DNA of 64,000 bases from Marvinbryantia formatexigens DSM 14469 (GTDB taxonomy: Bacteria > Bacillota > Clostridia > Lachnospirales > Lachnospiraceae): positions 372,001-436,000 of the forward strand of contig NZ_CP102268.1 in NCBI RefSeq assembly GCF_025148285.1, written 5' to 3'. A program made the position numbers and the translations under genes. Numbering within the stretch: the stretch's first letter is position 1; each line of letters begins with the position of its first letter. The notes under the pieces are model-generated. The model saw only the letters and a program-made list of their open reading frames with translations. It had not been told where the DNA came from and did not search any database. This document shows positions 15,310 through 24,033 of the stretch, one piece after another.

Positions 15310-16044
15310 TTATGCATGCAGGATGGCAGCCGGATAATATTTTGCCATCTCTGCCTCACCTGCATGAGTATTTTGTGAAATTTTCCGTTGTGCCTTATGC
15401 CCATCAAAAATTGCAGCTGGATAATACCCCGTTGTCCCTGTCATACCTGTGAAAATAGTCTGCATAGCTTTATGTTGCATTTTATGCCCGTCAATAATCG
15501 GGGCCGGATGGTAAACTGCAATGGTTCCGCAACCAGCAAACACCACATTTCCAGTATGTCGCTCAATTTCAAGTGCCTCTAAATGGCTTCTTGTATTTTT
15601 CACCCTTTTGATCATTTCCCAAAAGTATGTCACCAGCTCCTGGTTTAAAATTGCACTGGTTCTTATTTTAAACCAGTATGGTTTTCCATCATACTCGAAC
15701 CACTCTACGACCTTTCCTTCTCCGAACGCCACCGTCACTAACTCTTCAACGGCTGCCGGGGTTCCGGCTGTCATATACCATATCAAGGTATTGCGGACAA
15801 GACTCCGTTTTGTGTTAATATCAAGGCTGTCATTGTAATACTGGGTTCTAAGTTCCTTGGCTAATAAATCTAAAACCTTGTCCGGAGCAGTATCTATACT
15901 GCAGTATGCATAGCAAATCTGTGTATATCTATGCAGGAGTCTGGTACCTTCCCTGATAGCATAACTAAACGCTTGCGAAGCGGGAGCATCCATCAGATTA
16001 TGAGGCATAATATCTGCAATTTGACCATCATAATAATTAATCAT
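15310..16044 (-). CDS. Baseplate/tail protein gpI (P2-like) with repeated C-terminus
   Basis: A 244-residue protein. The first about 170 residues match tail protein I of P2-like phages (SQAFSYAIREGTRLLHRYTQ, TAGTPAAVEELVTVAFGEGK). GAGGGC precedes ATG 16044, so it overlaps the gpJ stop by eight bases; a farther start at 16065 is less likely. Unlike P2 gpI it carries a C-terminal tail with three copies of Y-x-P-A-x-I-x-D-G-H-K-type sequence (YHPAPIIDGHK, YYPAAIFDGHK, and YYPAAILHA cut by the stop). Confidence 0.85.
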   Translation of the reverse strand: MINYYDGQIADIMPHNLMDAPASQAFSYAIREGTRLLHRYTQICYAYCSIDTAPDKVLDLLAKELRTQYYNDSLDINTKRSLVRNTLIWYMTAGTPAAVEELVTVAFGEGKVVEWFEYDGKPYWFKIRTSAILNQELVTYFWEMIKRVKNTRSHLEALEIERHTGNVVFAGCGTIAVYHPAPIIDGHKMQHKAMQTIFTGMTGTTGYYPAAIFDGHKAQRKISQNTHAGEAEMAKYYPAAILHA

Positions 16045-17206
16045 TTTCAAGCCCTCCATACACAATATTCTTACGGGCAGTTTGAGCCACCTGTGTATCT
16101 GTTAAAACAGTAAATGCAGGTTCCCTTATAATTGCACGTTTTATGCCTGCCTTTTTAAGATAAGCCATTAATTCATCCGGATTAATGTCCCGTCCTATTC
16201 CTGAGTTCTGCCATAGCAAATATTTATCAACAGCATCTGACACCTGCAGCTGTATTTGCATGGCTGAAGCGCGGTCACTCGTATTAATATAATATGTAAA
16301 GTCTGCATTATAAGGCACTATTTCCGGAGCAGCCACCTGCACAAAATCCGTAAGCGGACGTTTCCCCCGTTGCTGTAAATGTTCTGTCATCTCTGCAATG
16401 AGCGTGTCATCCGGAATAGAGCCGTCACTCATTATAAAGCGTATATCTACCACACCCGGTGTCGGCGAAGTAGCTACAACATCGCCAATATCGCTGCTAT
16501 AATTTTTCACATGATATATATACGCATCATCTGGTCCGGCTGTTGAATAGCTTGACGGGGCCAGAAATGTCCGTTCCGCTATGCTCTGATCTGTTTCTAT
16601 CCCAGTTCCCCCACTCGTAGTCCTTATATTGGTTACACTATCAATAAACGGTACTGGGTCAACCATTGTGTTTAATTCTCCGGGCATATAACCATTCCCC
16701 TGTTCTCCCGCTTCAGTACAATACATCATGATTGTAATTTCAGTTTCTCCAGCCGGTATTTCAACGTAACCCCCTGTTTCAAAGTACACTGCATAATCTG
16801 CTGTAACCCTGCTTCCAGCCGGGATAGGTGTTGCCGCTTCCCTTGCCTGAGAAAGTTTCCAGCAAACCTGTGCAATAGCTCTCTCCGGTTCATTCTCTGT
16901 AACATTCTTAAGCGCAGCTAAATTTCTGAGATAATCCCCATAAGCATATTTCAGAAAATTCATCTTCCCCGCCTTGTCCACCTGCTGCAGCCCTTGATAA
17001 ATAATCTGGGCACAGGAAAGCATCATAATGCGATATGGATCTGCCCTTGCCAGAGTAATTCGTTTGCCTGTGGCCTCCTTATAATAACTATAAAAAGCAT
17101 TAATAATAAGAGACTGTACATCCGATAAGGTAAGATTATCAATAAAACTAATGTCCGGTAAATCCTTTATACTCTCTAGTAAGTCTGACACATAATCCCT
17201 CCTCAC
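16037..17206 (-). CDS. Baseplate assembly protein J (gp47-like wedge)
   Basis: A 389-residue protein of the baseplate J/gp47 family: helical N-terminus, the central VCWKLSQAREAATPIPAGSR strand region, the GNGYMPGELNTMVDPVPFID segment, and DDAYIYHVKNYSSDIGDVVA followed by TPGVVDIRFI. It builds the wedge of the contractile-tail baseplate. The gene overlaps gp25 by four bases and gpI by eight, a tightly coupled operon. Confidence 0.9.
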   Translation of the reverse strand: MRRDYVSDLLESIKDLPDISFIDNLTLSDVQSLIINAFYSYYKEATGKRITLARADPYRIMMLSCAQIIYQGLQQVDKAGKMNFLKYAYGDYLRNLAALKNVTENEPERAIAQVCWKLSQAREAATPIPAGSRVTADYAVYFETGGYVEIPAGETEITIMMYCTEAGEQGNGYMPGELNTMVDPVPFIDSVTNIRTTSGGTGIETDQSIAERTFLAPSSYSTAGPDDAYIYHVKNYSSDIGDVVATSPTPGVVDIRFIMSDGSIPDDTLIAEMTEHLQQRGKRPLTDFVQVAAPEIVPYNADFTYYINTSDRASAMQIQLQVSDAVDKYLLWQNSGIGRDINPDELMAYLKKAGIKRAIIREPAFTVLTDTQVAQTARKNIVYGGLEND

Positions 17207-17532
17207 TCTTCATCAGCTTCTGTTTCCTCATAATCTTTATTAGGCCCAATTAAATAAATATTTTTAAGGTGTCCGCTTTCAAGATCTGTTTCTGTTGTAA
17301 TCTCCTTTAATTCCACTCTGGGTTCGTAAACTTCCAGCTTATCAATAACTGATAATGCTGCAAGGTTTTTAGCTACATTAATTGGCATATCAACAAAATC
17401 AAATGAAATACCATATGCCCGATCCCCAGGACAGCTTCCTTCCGGCGTTTCAAGGAGTGCCGTAACATTACGTTTTATTTCAGCCACAATTTCTTCATTC
17501 ATATAGTCAAATCCCACAAATACTACTGCCAT
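17203..17532 (-). CDS. gp25/gpW-like baseplate wedge protein
   Basis: The 109-residue product from ATG 17532 (GAAAGGG upstream) occupies the gp25/gpW position directly before gpJ and shows the family-like pattern of an N-terminal helix set (MNEEIVAEIKRNVTALLETP), a GD-x-A-Y-G-I-S-F-D segment, and a closing beta strand pair (YEPRVELKEI). It links baseplate wedges to the tail tube hub. The open frame extends upstream to 17616 inside the gpU gene, but that start lacks a ribosome site. Confidence 0.75.
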   Translation of the reverse strand: MAVVFVGFDYMNEEIVAEIKRNVTALLETPEGSCPGDRAYGISFDFVDMPINVAKNLAALSVIDKLEVYEPRVELKEITTETDLESGHLKNIYLIGPNKDYEETEADEE

Positions 17533-17552
17533 ATTTTCTGCCCTTTCTGTTG

Positions 17553-17951
17553 CTATTCCGGATACTCCTCCATAGTAAGATCCAAAGAAGCCCTTATAAG
17601 CTCGCCCGCATTCCATATTTCATCCCATGTTTCGCTCACACTACTGATTGTCATTTTATTGCTGCCAACCTTTTTGCCGCCGATTACCAGTATATCTGGG
17701 ATACCGTTCTCTACATATTTTTCGATAGCATCTATCGTATTCCTGGGTTTTACGCCATGCCTCGCATCCACCTTGATAGTAAATGTCACTTTATCTATGT
17801 CCGACCCCAGGAACTGACGCAATGGCTTTTTCCCAATGCGCGAATGCACGGCCCATCTGCCAGATACTTCCCGCTTAAAGTTCGAAAAACTTAATATTCG
17901 TGCATCACTTGTTTCAAAAGTAATAAGTTTTCCTAAGTTCCCAATCGCCAT
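17553..17951 (-). CDS. P2 gpU-like tail protein
   Basis: A 132-residue protein (MAIGNLGKLITFETSDARIL, then WAVHSRIGKKPLRQFLGSDI) matching the phage P2 GpU family, which caps or completes the tail tube. The position differs slightly from coliphage P2 (here between gpV and gp25), as in many clostridial contractile-tail phages. Confidence 0.85.
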   Translation of the reverse strand: MAIGNLGKLITFETSDARILSFSNFKREVSGRWAVHSRIGKKPLRQFLGSDIDKVTFTIKVDARHGVKPRNTIDAIEKYVENGIPDILVIGGKKVGSNKMTISSVSETWDEIWNAGELIRASLDLTMEEYPE

Positions 17952-17977
17952 TTCGACCTCCGATTTTCGAAGATAAC

Positions 17978-18385
17978 CTATAAATTTGCCAACTTTCTTA
18001 TAATTTCTTCCACTGTTATCTCCCCATCAGCACAACTAAGCACTATTTTATCGCTATGTATCTTAAGTATCTTGTTTTCATCATTGTATTCACAATATGC
18101 CATTCCAGGTTTGCTACCATACTCTTTTCGAAAAACGCCTTTTCCAGTTTTACCCGGTGCATGCGCAATGTTCCAATATCCTCCCAAAATATAACCCAGC
18201 TCTGAACCATTACTAAGATGTACAACAAGGACATGACTTCCAATCTGTGGCATTTTATACTCATCGTTAAAAGTAAGTATTGGTAACAACTTCGTAACGG
18301 CATCATCACGGTCTGAATACATCACTTTAGCCATTCCTTTTTCATAATCAATACTTGAAATCTTTCCGATTCTGATATTTTCCAT
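17978..18385 (-). CDS. Baseplate spike/assembly protein V
   Basis: A 135-residue protein with an OB-fold-like start (IRIGKISSIDYEKGMAKVMY), the PQIGSHVLVVHLSNGSELGY hallmark of phage_base_V, and a short C-terminal helix. It should form the membrane-puncturing spike hub together with gpD. It is shorter than coliphage P2 gpV and lacks an obvious long beta-helix tip. Confidence 0.85.
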   Translation of the reverse strand: MENIRIGKISSIDYEKGMAKVMYSDRDDAVTKLLPILTFNDEYKMPQIGSHVLVVHLSNGSELGYILGGYWNIAHAPGKTGKGVFRKEYGSKPGMAYCEYNDENKILKIHSDKIVLSCADGEITVEEIIRKLANL

Positions 18386-18397
18386 ATTCTCCCCCTA

Positions 18398-19426
18398 TTA
18401 CTTTGTAATCCTGGCTTGCACTTTGTGCAGGTCAAGATTCATGGTATATGCCCCATCGGCTTCTATGTTATGGGTTACTTTATCTACAAAATATTTTCCG
18501 TTAAGATTATAGGCATCTTTGATTTCGATGCATACTCCTGCAGCTACTTTATGATTTGCTTTGATTGTTGCACTCATTGTAATTGCATTCCGGTTTTCCT
18601 TATTTACCCTCGCGCAGGCCTTTATCTGAGCGTCGGACAGGCTGTCCACCTTTTCGTTAATATTTAAAATCCGTTTTCCGGATCCTACAGTAAATGTTAA
18701 TTCTGTATCGTCATCACCTTTGGCATATTTAATCGTTGCTCCTGTATATGTACTTGTCAGCGTCGTATTATAAGTCCATGATTCAAAGTCATCTATACTA
18801 TAAGTCGTGACGGATTTTTGAGATTCATAATCCCCAATGTCATAAATTACGATTTTCCCATAATAAACTTTTATATACAGCCCATAATCCTCGCAGAGTT
18901 TATTCAAAAAGTCGCAATCAGTTTGCTTATTCTGTTCCATATCAGCTATATATATTTTTTTTGCATCATAAAACAGCGTAAGGTTATACCGGCCGGCAAT
19001 TTTTCTTGCAATTTCCTGTATAGTAACCTTTTCCCATGTTTTCGTTCGCTGTGTCGCACGGAAAGCCTGGTTTTCCGGAACAGATACACCCCCAATTTTA
19101 CAGACAAGTGTCGGTCCACTAAAAGTAAGATCATCACAGCAGAATTTCCCGCAAGTGAATGTATTGTCTTTTCCCTCAGCATCCCAGCTATATAAGTTTA
19201 TTTTTGCAACTATCTTGTCGCCCTTTTTCGGCAGCCATTTATCTGCCCACCGAAGATCCTTATTGCAAACCTTAAGGCTCATCGTGTCAGACTGGCTGGT
19301 GGCTGCATCAACATAAGAAAAGCTTTCTATGTATTTTGCTATTTCCTCTGCTGTCTGAATAGACTTTGCTCCCTTCGGGGTATATGTAACATTTACTATC
19401 GCTTTCCTTGGTGTGCTTACTTCCAC
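18398..19426 (-). CDS. Late control/tail hub protein D
   Basis: The 342-residue product matches the phage late control gene D (gp27-like hub) family: a DAATSQSDTMSLKVCNKDLR strand region, the KGDKIVAKINL segment, QEIARKIAGRYNLTLFYDAK, and SDAQIKACARVNKENRN near the C-terminus. It forms the hub of the baseplate onto which the tail tube and spike fit. The residues NKLCEDYGLYIKVYYGKIVI are also typical of the family. Confidence 0.9.
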   Translation of the reverse strand: MEVSTPRKAIVNVTYTPKGAKSIQTAEEIAKYIESFSYVDAATSQSDTMSLKVCNKDLRWADKWLPKKGDKIVAKINLYSWDAEGKDNTFTCGKFCCDDLTFSGPTLVCKIGGVSVPENQAFRATQRTKTWEKVTIQEIARKIAGRYNLTLFYDAKKIYIADMEQNKQTDCDFLNKLCEDYGLYIKVYYGKIVIYDIGDYESQKSVTTYSIDDFESWTYNTTLTSTYTGATIKYAKGDDDTELTFTVGSGKRILNINEKVDSLSDAQIKACARVNKENRNAITMSATIKANHKVAAGVCIEIKDAYNLNGKYFVDKVTHNIEADGAYTMNLDLHKVQARITK

Positions 19427-19437
19427 GGCGTGCTCTC

Positions 19438-19680
19438 CTATTCATCATATGGATCTATGTCCCCGGCTTCCCCGGTTCGCCATAAAGGCAGATCTCCGTC
19501 CTGTTCCTCCGGCAGCGCCGGGGTACTAAGGACGGCTCCTGCGGAAAAAACGAGGGTTTCCAAAAAGGCGTAATTGCTCTGCATCAAGTAATCGGCATGT
19601 CTTTCATCGCCGTATACCTGCAAGGCGATATTGTCCCAGGTGTCTCCCTGGACCGTGGTATAGGTCTCCTTTCTGGCCAT
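19438..19680 (-). CDS. Tail protein X (LysM-like)
   Basis: From ATG 19680, behind AAGGAGG, an 80-residue protein begins MARKETYTTVQGDTWDNIAL. This is the short LysM-like tail protein X family (TVQGDTWDxIAxxxYG), which sits at the tip or hub of P2-type tails. The frame stays open upstream to 19728 inside the tape-measure gene, but the strong ribosome site decides the start. Confidence 0.88.
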   Translation of the reverse strand: MARKETYTTVQGDTWDNIALQVYGDERHADYLMQSNYAFLETLVFSAGAVLSTPALPEEQDGDLPLWRTGEAGDIDPYDE

Positions 19681-19694
19681 CCCTAAAACCTCCT

Positions 19695-22600
19695 TTAAAA
19701 CATGGTTCTGTCGTTTTCCCTTTTCCACTGTTTCATCATTTTGTTAAATTCTGTCTGACTCATCTTCTCCGCCTGGACTGCATCCTCTTTCGTCGCGCTG
19801 CCATGCAAATGATAGACTGGCGCGTAAGTTATATTCGGTCCGCCTGCTCCCGCAAGCTCCGGTCCGAAGCCTCCGCCTCCGCCACCGTTTCCGATTCCCT
19901 GTAACCTCTGCAACAGCGCTTCAATGATGCCGCCTCCGCTGCTCTGTTTAATGGCATCGGAAAGAATGCTTTTCATTTTGCTCCACAAGGTATCAAGTGG
20001 CAGAACTGCCTCCGGCCCTGCTTCGCCCACTCCCTGCAGACCATTGTTCGCGGTATTTAGTATCGTCGGTTCTCCGAAGATACCACCCAGGGCGTTCCAG
20101 CTTACTGAAAAATGCGGAACACTTACATTTCCACCTTCTCCGTATGAAACAGAGCTTGTCGAAACGCTAATCACCGGGATGCGCGGCCGTGGGATGGTTA
20201 TGGTCATATTCTCAAATGCAGATTTTACTGCCTGAGCCGCTGCTTGAGCTTTCGACGTAACCGTCGCGGCCAGGTTGCTCATGGCGCTTTCTGCGCTGCT
20301 CCGGGCCGTGCTCCATCCGGCGTCTAAAGATGTATTCACCTCGGTCGCCAGGGTAGTGGCAGCCGCTGTAACTGTGGCGGCGTTGTTGCTGATTCCGGTA
20401 CTCAGCGCCATCGCGCCTGCCGTGCCGGCTGTTGTAAAGCCCGTCGTAAGCCCTGTTGTGTCAATTACAAGACCGGATGTATCCACGCTCACACCTGCCA
20501 GCGAAGTGGTAAGACCGGAAGTAAGTGCTTCTCCTCCGGCCATTCCGGCTGCCTGCAGGTTGGTCGTCAATGCGCTTGTATCAATTCCAATGCTGGAAGC
20601 GTCAAACGTATAAGCTCCGATGCTGCTATCAAGGCTCGTCATAAAGGCTGATCCGCTCTCCGTGCCAGTGGTGTTAAGATTGGCCGTCAGTGCGCTGGTA
20701 TCCAGTCCAATACTGGAAGTATCAAACGTATAGCCAGCCAGTCCATCCGTAAGGCCGGTCGTATAAGCGTTTGCTCCGGCCGTTCCGGATGCCGTTGCCG
20801 CCGAGTAATCCGTCGCTGAAAAGCTGGACGCAATCATGGAATTTGCCGCTGCTGTGGCTGCCTCTGAATTTGAAGTAATGCCGCTCGCATAGCTGGTGGC
20901 CACCCCCTCGCCGGATGCTGCCGCTGCTGCGTTGTCTCCTTCTCCAAACAGCCAGCCAGTAAAATCAGACCACAATCCCTTTACGTTATCTACCAGCTTT
21001 GTAAAACCGGAAATAAAACCGTCTGCAATTCCGGCTATCATATCCTTTCCGATCTGGAGCCAGTCCGTTGAAAGGATTGTGTCAATAATAGCATCCAGAA
21101 GCTGTGCCATCCCCGCGACAAGCTGTGGTATCGCAGAAAATAAGCCTGTTATCAAAGCCATTACAATTTGTACAGCCGCCTGCATAATGACCGGCAAATT
21201 CTGAATAATGCCCTGCAGAAGACTCACAATTAACTGTATTCCACCCTGTATAATCATGGGCAGCATTGAAACGAGACCGTTTACGAGACTTACAATAATC
21301 TGTGCGCCTATCTGCAGAACTAACGGCAGATTTGATAAAATTCCCTGCGCCAAACTCAAAATAAGCTGTATTCCCATCTGTAATAACCGGGGCAACATTG
21401 AAACAAGACCTGTTGCCAGATTACCGATAAGCTGAACCGCCGCCGAGATAAGCATCGGAGCATTGGTCCCTATGCTGCTTACTAAAGTCTGTACCAACGT
21501 AAGCGCCGTAGAGATAATAATGGGTAGCCGCTGTGTTATTCCATTTACAAAATTCGTGATTGCCTGAGTGCCGTTTTCAACCAGCGTCGGAAGCTGACTG
21601 GTTATACCGCTTACAATCTCCGTTACAATGTCAATTCCTGCAAGTAAAACCTGCGGAACCAACGAAAAAAGACCGTCTATAAAAACAGTCAATGCCTGGG
21701 CGCCTACATCTGCAAGTGCTCCCGCATTATCAGCTATTCCCTGGACAAAGCTGCTTATAAGGTTTACGCCCATAGAAACAACCTGCGGAACATACCCCGC
21801 TATAACGTCTACAGCCTGGGAAAGGCAGCCGCCAATAGCGCCGACCATCCCTTCCAGGCCACCTTCGCTATAAGCTGCGGATAATTCCCCGACCATGCTC
21901 GTTGCAAGTTGTGTCATGGAGCGTAGCGGCCCGTTCAAATCCTGGTAAATACTGATCCCCAAATCGGCAAGCCCGGACTGAAGGATTTTTATATCGCCAT
22001 CCAGGTTGTCAAGCTGGATTCCATACATATCTTCGCAAGCTCCGGCGCTGTTCTCAATGGCTACGGACAACTCGTCCCACCGGTCGGTGCAATTCGCCAG
22101 CAGGGCGTTTGCTGATGTAAGGTCTGTTTTATTGAAAATAGTACCTATTACGTTATCCTTTTCAGCCTGCGTCATACTGGCCATAGCTGTATTTAAGTCC
22201 CCAAAAATATCGCTGAGACCTCTCATGTTTCCCTTGGCGTCGTATACGCTGATTCCCATATTATTCAGCGCTTCTGCCGCTTTATCCGTTGGACTCTGCA
22301 AAGAAAGAATAACGTTCCTTAAATGTGTTCCTCCTTCTGCTCCCTTTAAGCCGTTGTCGGCAAGAATGCCGAGTGCGGTATTTAACTCTGTCGTGCCTCC
22401 TGCAAGATTGGCGCCGGTAGCTCCGACTGTTAAAATCGCTTCACCTAACTGCGCCACGGAAGTATTTGCTTTTGATGCTGTCTGAGCCATCTGGTCGGCG
22501 AAGCTGTTTAAGTTCTCTTCCGTAGCTTCAATTTGCAAGGCAGACATACTGTCCGTTACCATATCACTGGCCGCTGCTAGATCCATAGCGCCCGCTCCCG

Positions 22601-23012
22601 CAAGCCTCAAGACCGTAGGCAGCGCAGTTGCTGCCTTATCAGCATCGTACCCCGCAAGGGCTAAATAATTTAGTGCTTCGGCCGCCTCCGTAGCCGAGAA
22701 AGCAGTGGATCGTCCACATTCCCTGGCGGCTTCCTCCAGCGTAGCGTATGCTGCCGCTCCTTCTTCCGTGGAAGTGTCTATAAGCATCGTAGCCTGCACC
22801 TGGCTCATGGCGCTTTCAAATTCTTTTCCGACGTTTACGGCGGCGACGGCTATTGCTCCGACTGCTGCTGCAGCTGCGGTAGTTGCAGCGGTCATGGTCT
22901 TTGTGAGGCTGGTGATTTCCTTCGCGGCTGCACTCAAGGCTCCCGTAAAAGATGATTCTACTTTTCCCGCTATTTTTATAGCAAGCTCAAGCTCTTTACC
23001 GCTACTTGCCAT
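19695..23012 (-). CDS. Tape measure protein
   Basis: An 1105-residue tail-length ruler. Residues about 60-330 match the TP901-type tape-measure core (YLALAGYDADKAATALPTVL, LGILADNGLKGAEGGTHLRN). A long stretch (about 380-660) has hydrophobic repeats of about 18-22 residues such as QLILSLAQGILSNLPLVLQI. Residues about 720-880 hold repeats of about 40 residues around SSIGLDTSAL and SGLVIDTTGL. A final GGGGGFG linker precedes the C-terminus. The start overlaps the end of the frameshifted gpE' frame. Confidence 0.93.
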   Translation of the reverse strand: MASSGKELELAIKIAGKVESSFTGALSAAAKEITSLTKTMTAATTAAAAAVGAIAVAAVNVGKEFESAMSQVQATMLIDTSTEEGAAAYATLEEAARECGRSTAFSATEAAEALNYLALAGYDADKAATALPTVLRLAGAGAMDLAAASDMVTDSMSALQIEATEENLNSFADQMAQTASKANTSVAQLGEAILTVGATGANLAGGTTELNTALGILADNGLKGAEGGTHLRNVILSLQSPTDKAAEALNNMGISVYDAKGNMRGLSDIFGDLNTAMASMTQAEKDNVIGTIFNKTDLTSANALLANCTDRWDELSVAIENSAGACEDMYGIQLDNLDGDIKILQSGLADLGISIYQDLNGPLRSMTQLATSMVGELSAAYSEGGLEGMVGAIGGCLSQAVDVIAGYVPQVVSMGVNLISSFVQGIADNAGALADVGAQALTVFIDGLFSLVPQVLLAGIDIVTEIVSGITSQLPTLVENGTQAITNFVNGITQRLPIIISTALTLVQTLVSSIGTNAPMLISAAVQLIGNLATGLVSMLPRLLQMGIQLILSLAQGILSNLPLVLQIGAQIIVSLVNGLVSMLPMIIQGGIQLIVSLLQGIIQNLPVIMQAAVQIVMALITGLFSAIPQLVAGMAQLLDAIIDTILSTDWLQIGKDMIAGIADGFISGFTKLVDNVKGLWSDFTGWLFGEGDNAAAAASGEGVATSYASGITSNSEAATAAANSMIASSFSATDYSAATASGTAGANAYTTGLTDGLAGYTFDTSSIGLDTSALTANLNTTGTESGSAFMTSLDSSIGAYTFDASSIGIDTSALTTNLQAAGMAGGEALTSGLTTSLAGVSVDTSGLVIDTTGLTTGFTTAGTAGAMALSTGISNNAATVTAAATTLATEVNTSLDAGWSTARSSAESAMSNLAATVTSKAQAAAQAVKSAFENMTITIPRPRIPVISVSTSSVSYGEGGNVSVPHFSVSWNALGGIFGEPTILNTANNGLQGVGEAGPEAVLPLDTLWSKMKSILSDAIKQSSGGGIIEALLQRLQGIGNGGGGGGFGPELAGAGGPNITYAPVYHLHGSATKEDAVQAEKMSQTEFNKMMKQWKRENDRTMF

Positions 23013-23160
23013 ACACCTCCGCCACCTCCTTTGCTATTTCGATAAGCTCAAAAATAGACAGGTCCTCGATGGTGTCGAGGCCTGTCCTCATCAAAATGGA
23101 AAGTCTAACCGTCAATTTACGAAGATGTGCGCCGTCTGTCGACTTTAATCCTCGCCGTAG
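23002..23160 (-). CDS. gpE' extension made by -1 ribosomal frameshift
   Basis: The zero-frame gpE gene contains T-TTT-TTC (six Ts at 23166-23161, then C 23160) five codons before its stop. A -1 slip there opens a frame of 52 more codons from 23160 to a TAG at 23002, giving a 171-residue fusion. The extension starts LRRGLKSTDGAHLRKLTVRL and ends DLSIFELIEIAKEVAEVYGK, resembling the GpE domain of P2-like phages, where the same T-run frameshift makes gpE+E' tail chaperones. It ends 11 bases inside the tape-measure gene. Confidence 0.85.
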   Translation of the reverse strand, partial: LRRGLKSTDGAHLRKLTVRLSILMRTGLDTIEDLSIFELIEIAKEVAEVYGK

Positions 23161-23516
23161 AAAAAATTTGTAATCTTGTTCTTAATCTTGATTGCTTCCT
23201 TCGGCGGCATTGCCTGGAAGAACTCGACCGGCATCTTCGTGGCCTTGCTGGCGAAAATGCAGGCATACTCTAAGGACATTTCCGGCAAAACATTAATACT
23301 ACCGGACCTCTCCATCGTGCGCTGCACCTGGATCATATCTCTGGCGCTCATATCCTCCAGACCGCTCAAGTCGATTTCTGTATAGGTGTTATCCTCCCAT
23401 ACAAACGGTTTGCGGAACTTGATTAAATACTTATTTTCCTCCTGCTCTTCCGGAACCTCTGCTATGGGCTCCTTAACCGCTGTTTCCTGCTGCTTCATGT
23501 CCTTTAAATTCTCCAT
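23145..23516 (-). CDS. Tail assembly chaperone gpE
   Basis: The 123-residue protein begins with a charged flexible part (VPEEQEENKYLIKFRKPFVW) and continues with the DLSGLEDMSARDMIQVQRTM motif found in phage tail assembly chaperones, located as usual between the tube gene and the tape measure. It should bind the tape measure during tail assembly. A slippery heptamer near its 3' end gives a longer product (see 23002-23160). The start directly follows the tube gene stop. Confidence 0.85.
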   Translation of the reverse strand: MENLKDMKQQETAVKEPIAEVPEEQEENKYLIKFRKPFVWEDNTYTEIDLSGLEDMSARDMIQVQRTMERSGSINVLPEMSLEYACIFASKATKMPVEFFQAMPPKEAIKIKNKITNFFYGED

Positions 23517-23520
23517 ACTT

Positions 23521-24033
23521 TTACACCTGCTTTCTTACCTTCACCAGAAGATCAGCATCGTTTACTTTGTAAACAAAATTCAGTTTATCGAGTTCAAATT
23601 TCTTTTTTCCGTTTACCTCAATCAAAATATAAAGAATCTCTATCTTCGCTGAGGAACCGGTGCCGTTGCCCTGCTTTACCTTACCGCCCGTAAATCCCTT
23701 ACTTTTACCCTTAATAACCACCCGGCTCGGCATAAAATCGGTCTCCATCGTGGACTCCTGGATCGCCTGCGTACTCAACCGCAGGGTAAGGTTTACGGCG
23801 CTTCCCTGGGCCAGAAGTCCGAACATTTCTTCGTTTAAAGTCCTAAACGGGATTTCAATTTCTGAAGCCCCAAAATGCCCTAAAAGCGGTTCATCAATCT
23901 CCCCCAGGAAACCCGGACCACTGATTGTTTCTGTCAGCGCCTCAAAGTCCGGCAGGGTTACTTCGTCAGAAAGCCCGACCAGTCTGGTGCCTGCGTTGTA
24001 AACATTGTAAGCGTTAATTTTCGTAGCTAACAT
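23521..24033 (-). CDS. Major tail tube protein (FII-like)
   Basis: A 170-residue protein of the P2 FII/phage_tube family: start MLATKINAYNVYNAGTRLVG, then the ETISGPGFLGEIDEPLLGHF segment and a beta-rich end (GKKKFELDKLNFVYKVND). It forms the inner tube of the contractile tail. ATG overlaps the sheath stop codon, so the sheath and tube genes are translationally coupled. Confidence 0.92.
   Translation of the reverse strand: MLATKINAYNVYNAGTRLVGLSDEVTLPDFEALTETISGPGFLGEIDEPLLGHFGASEIEIPFRTLNEEMFGLLAQGSAVNLTLRLSTQAIQESTMETDFMPSRVVIKGKSKGFTGGKVKQGNGTGSSAKIEILYILIEVNGKKKFELDKLNFVYKVNDADLLVKVRKQV

Noticed and set aside
19695-23012. Repeated segments of the tape measure considered as an unusual repeat system
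   Set aside because: Hydrophobic repeats of about 18-22 residues and short linker repeats are usual in tape-measure proteins and diverged at DNA level.
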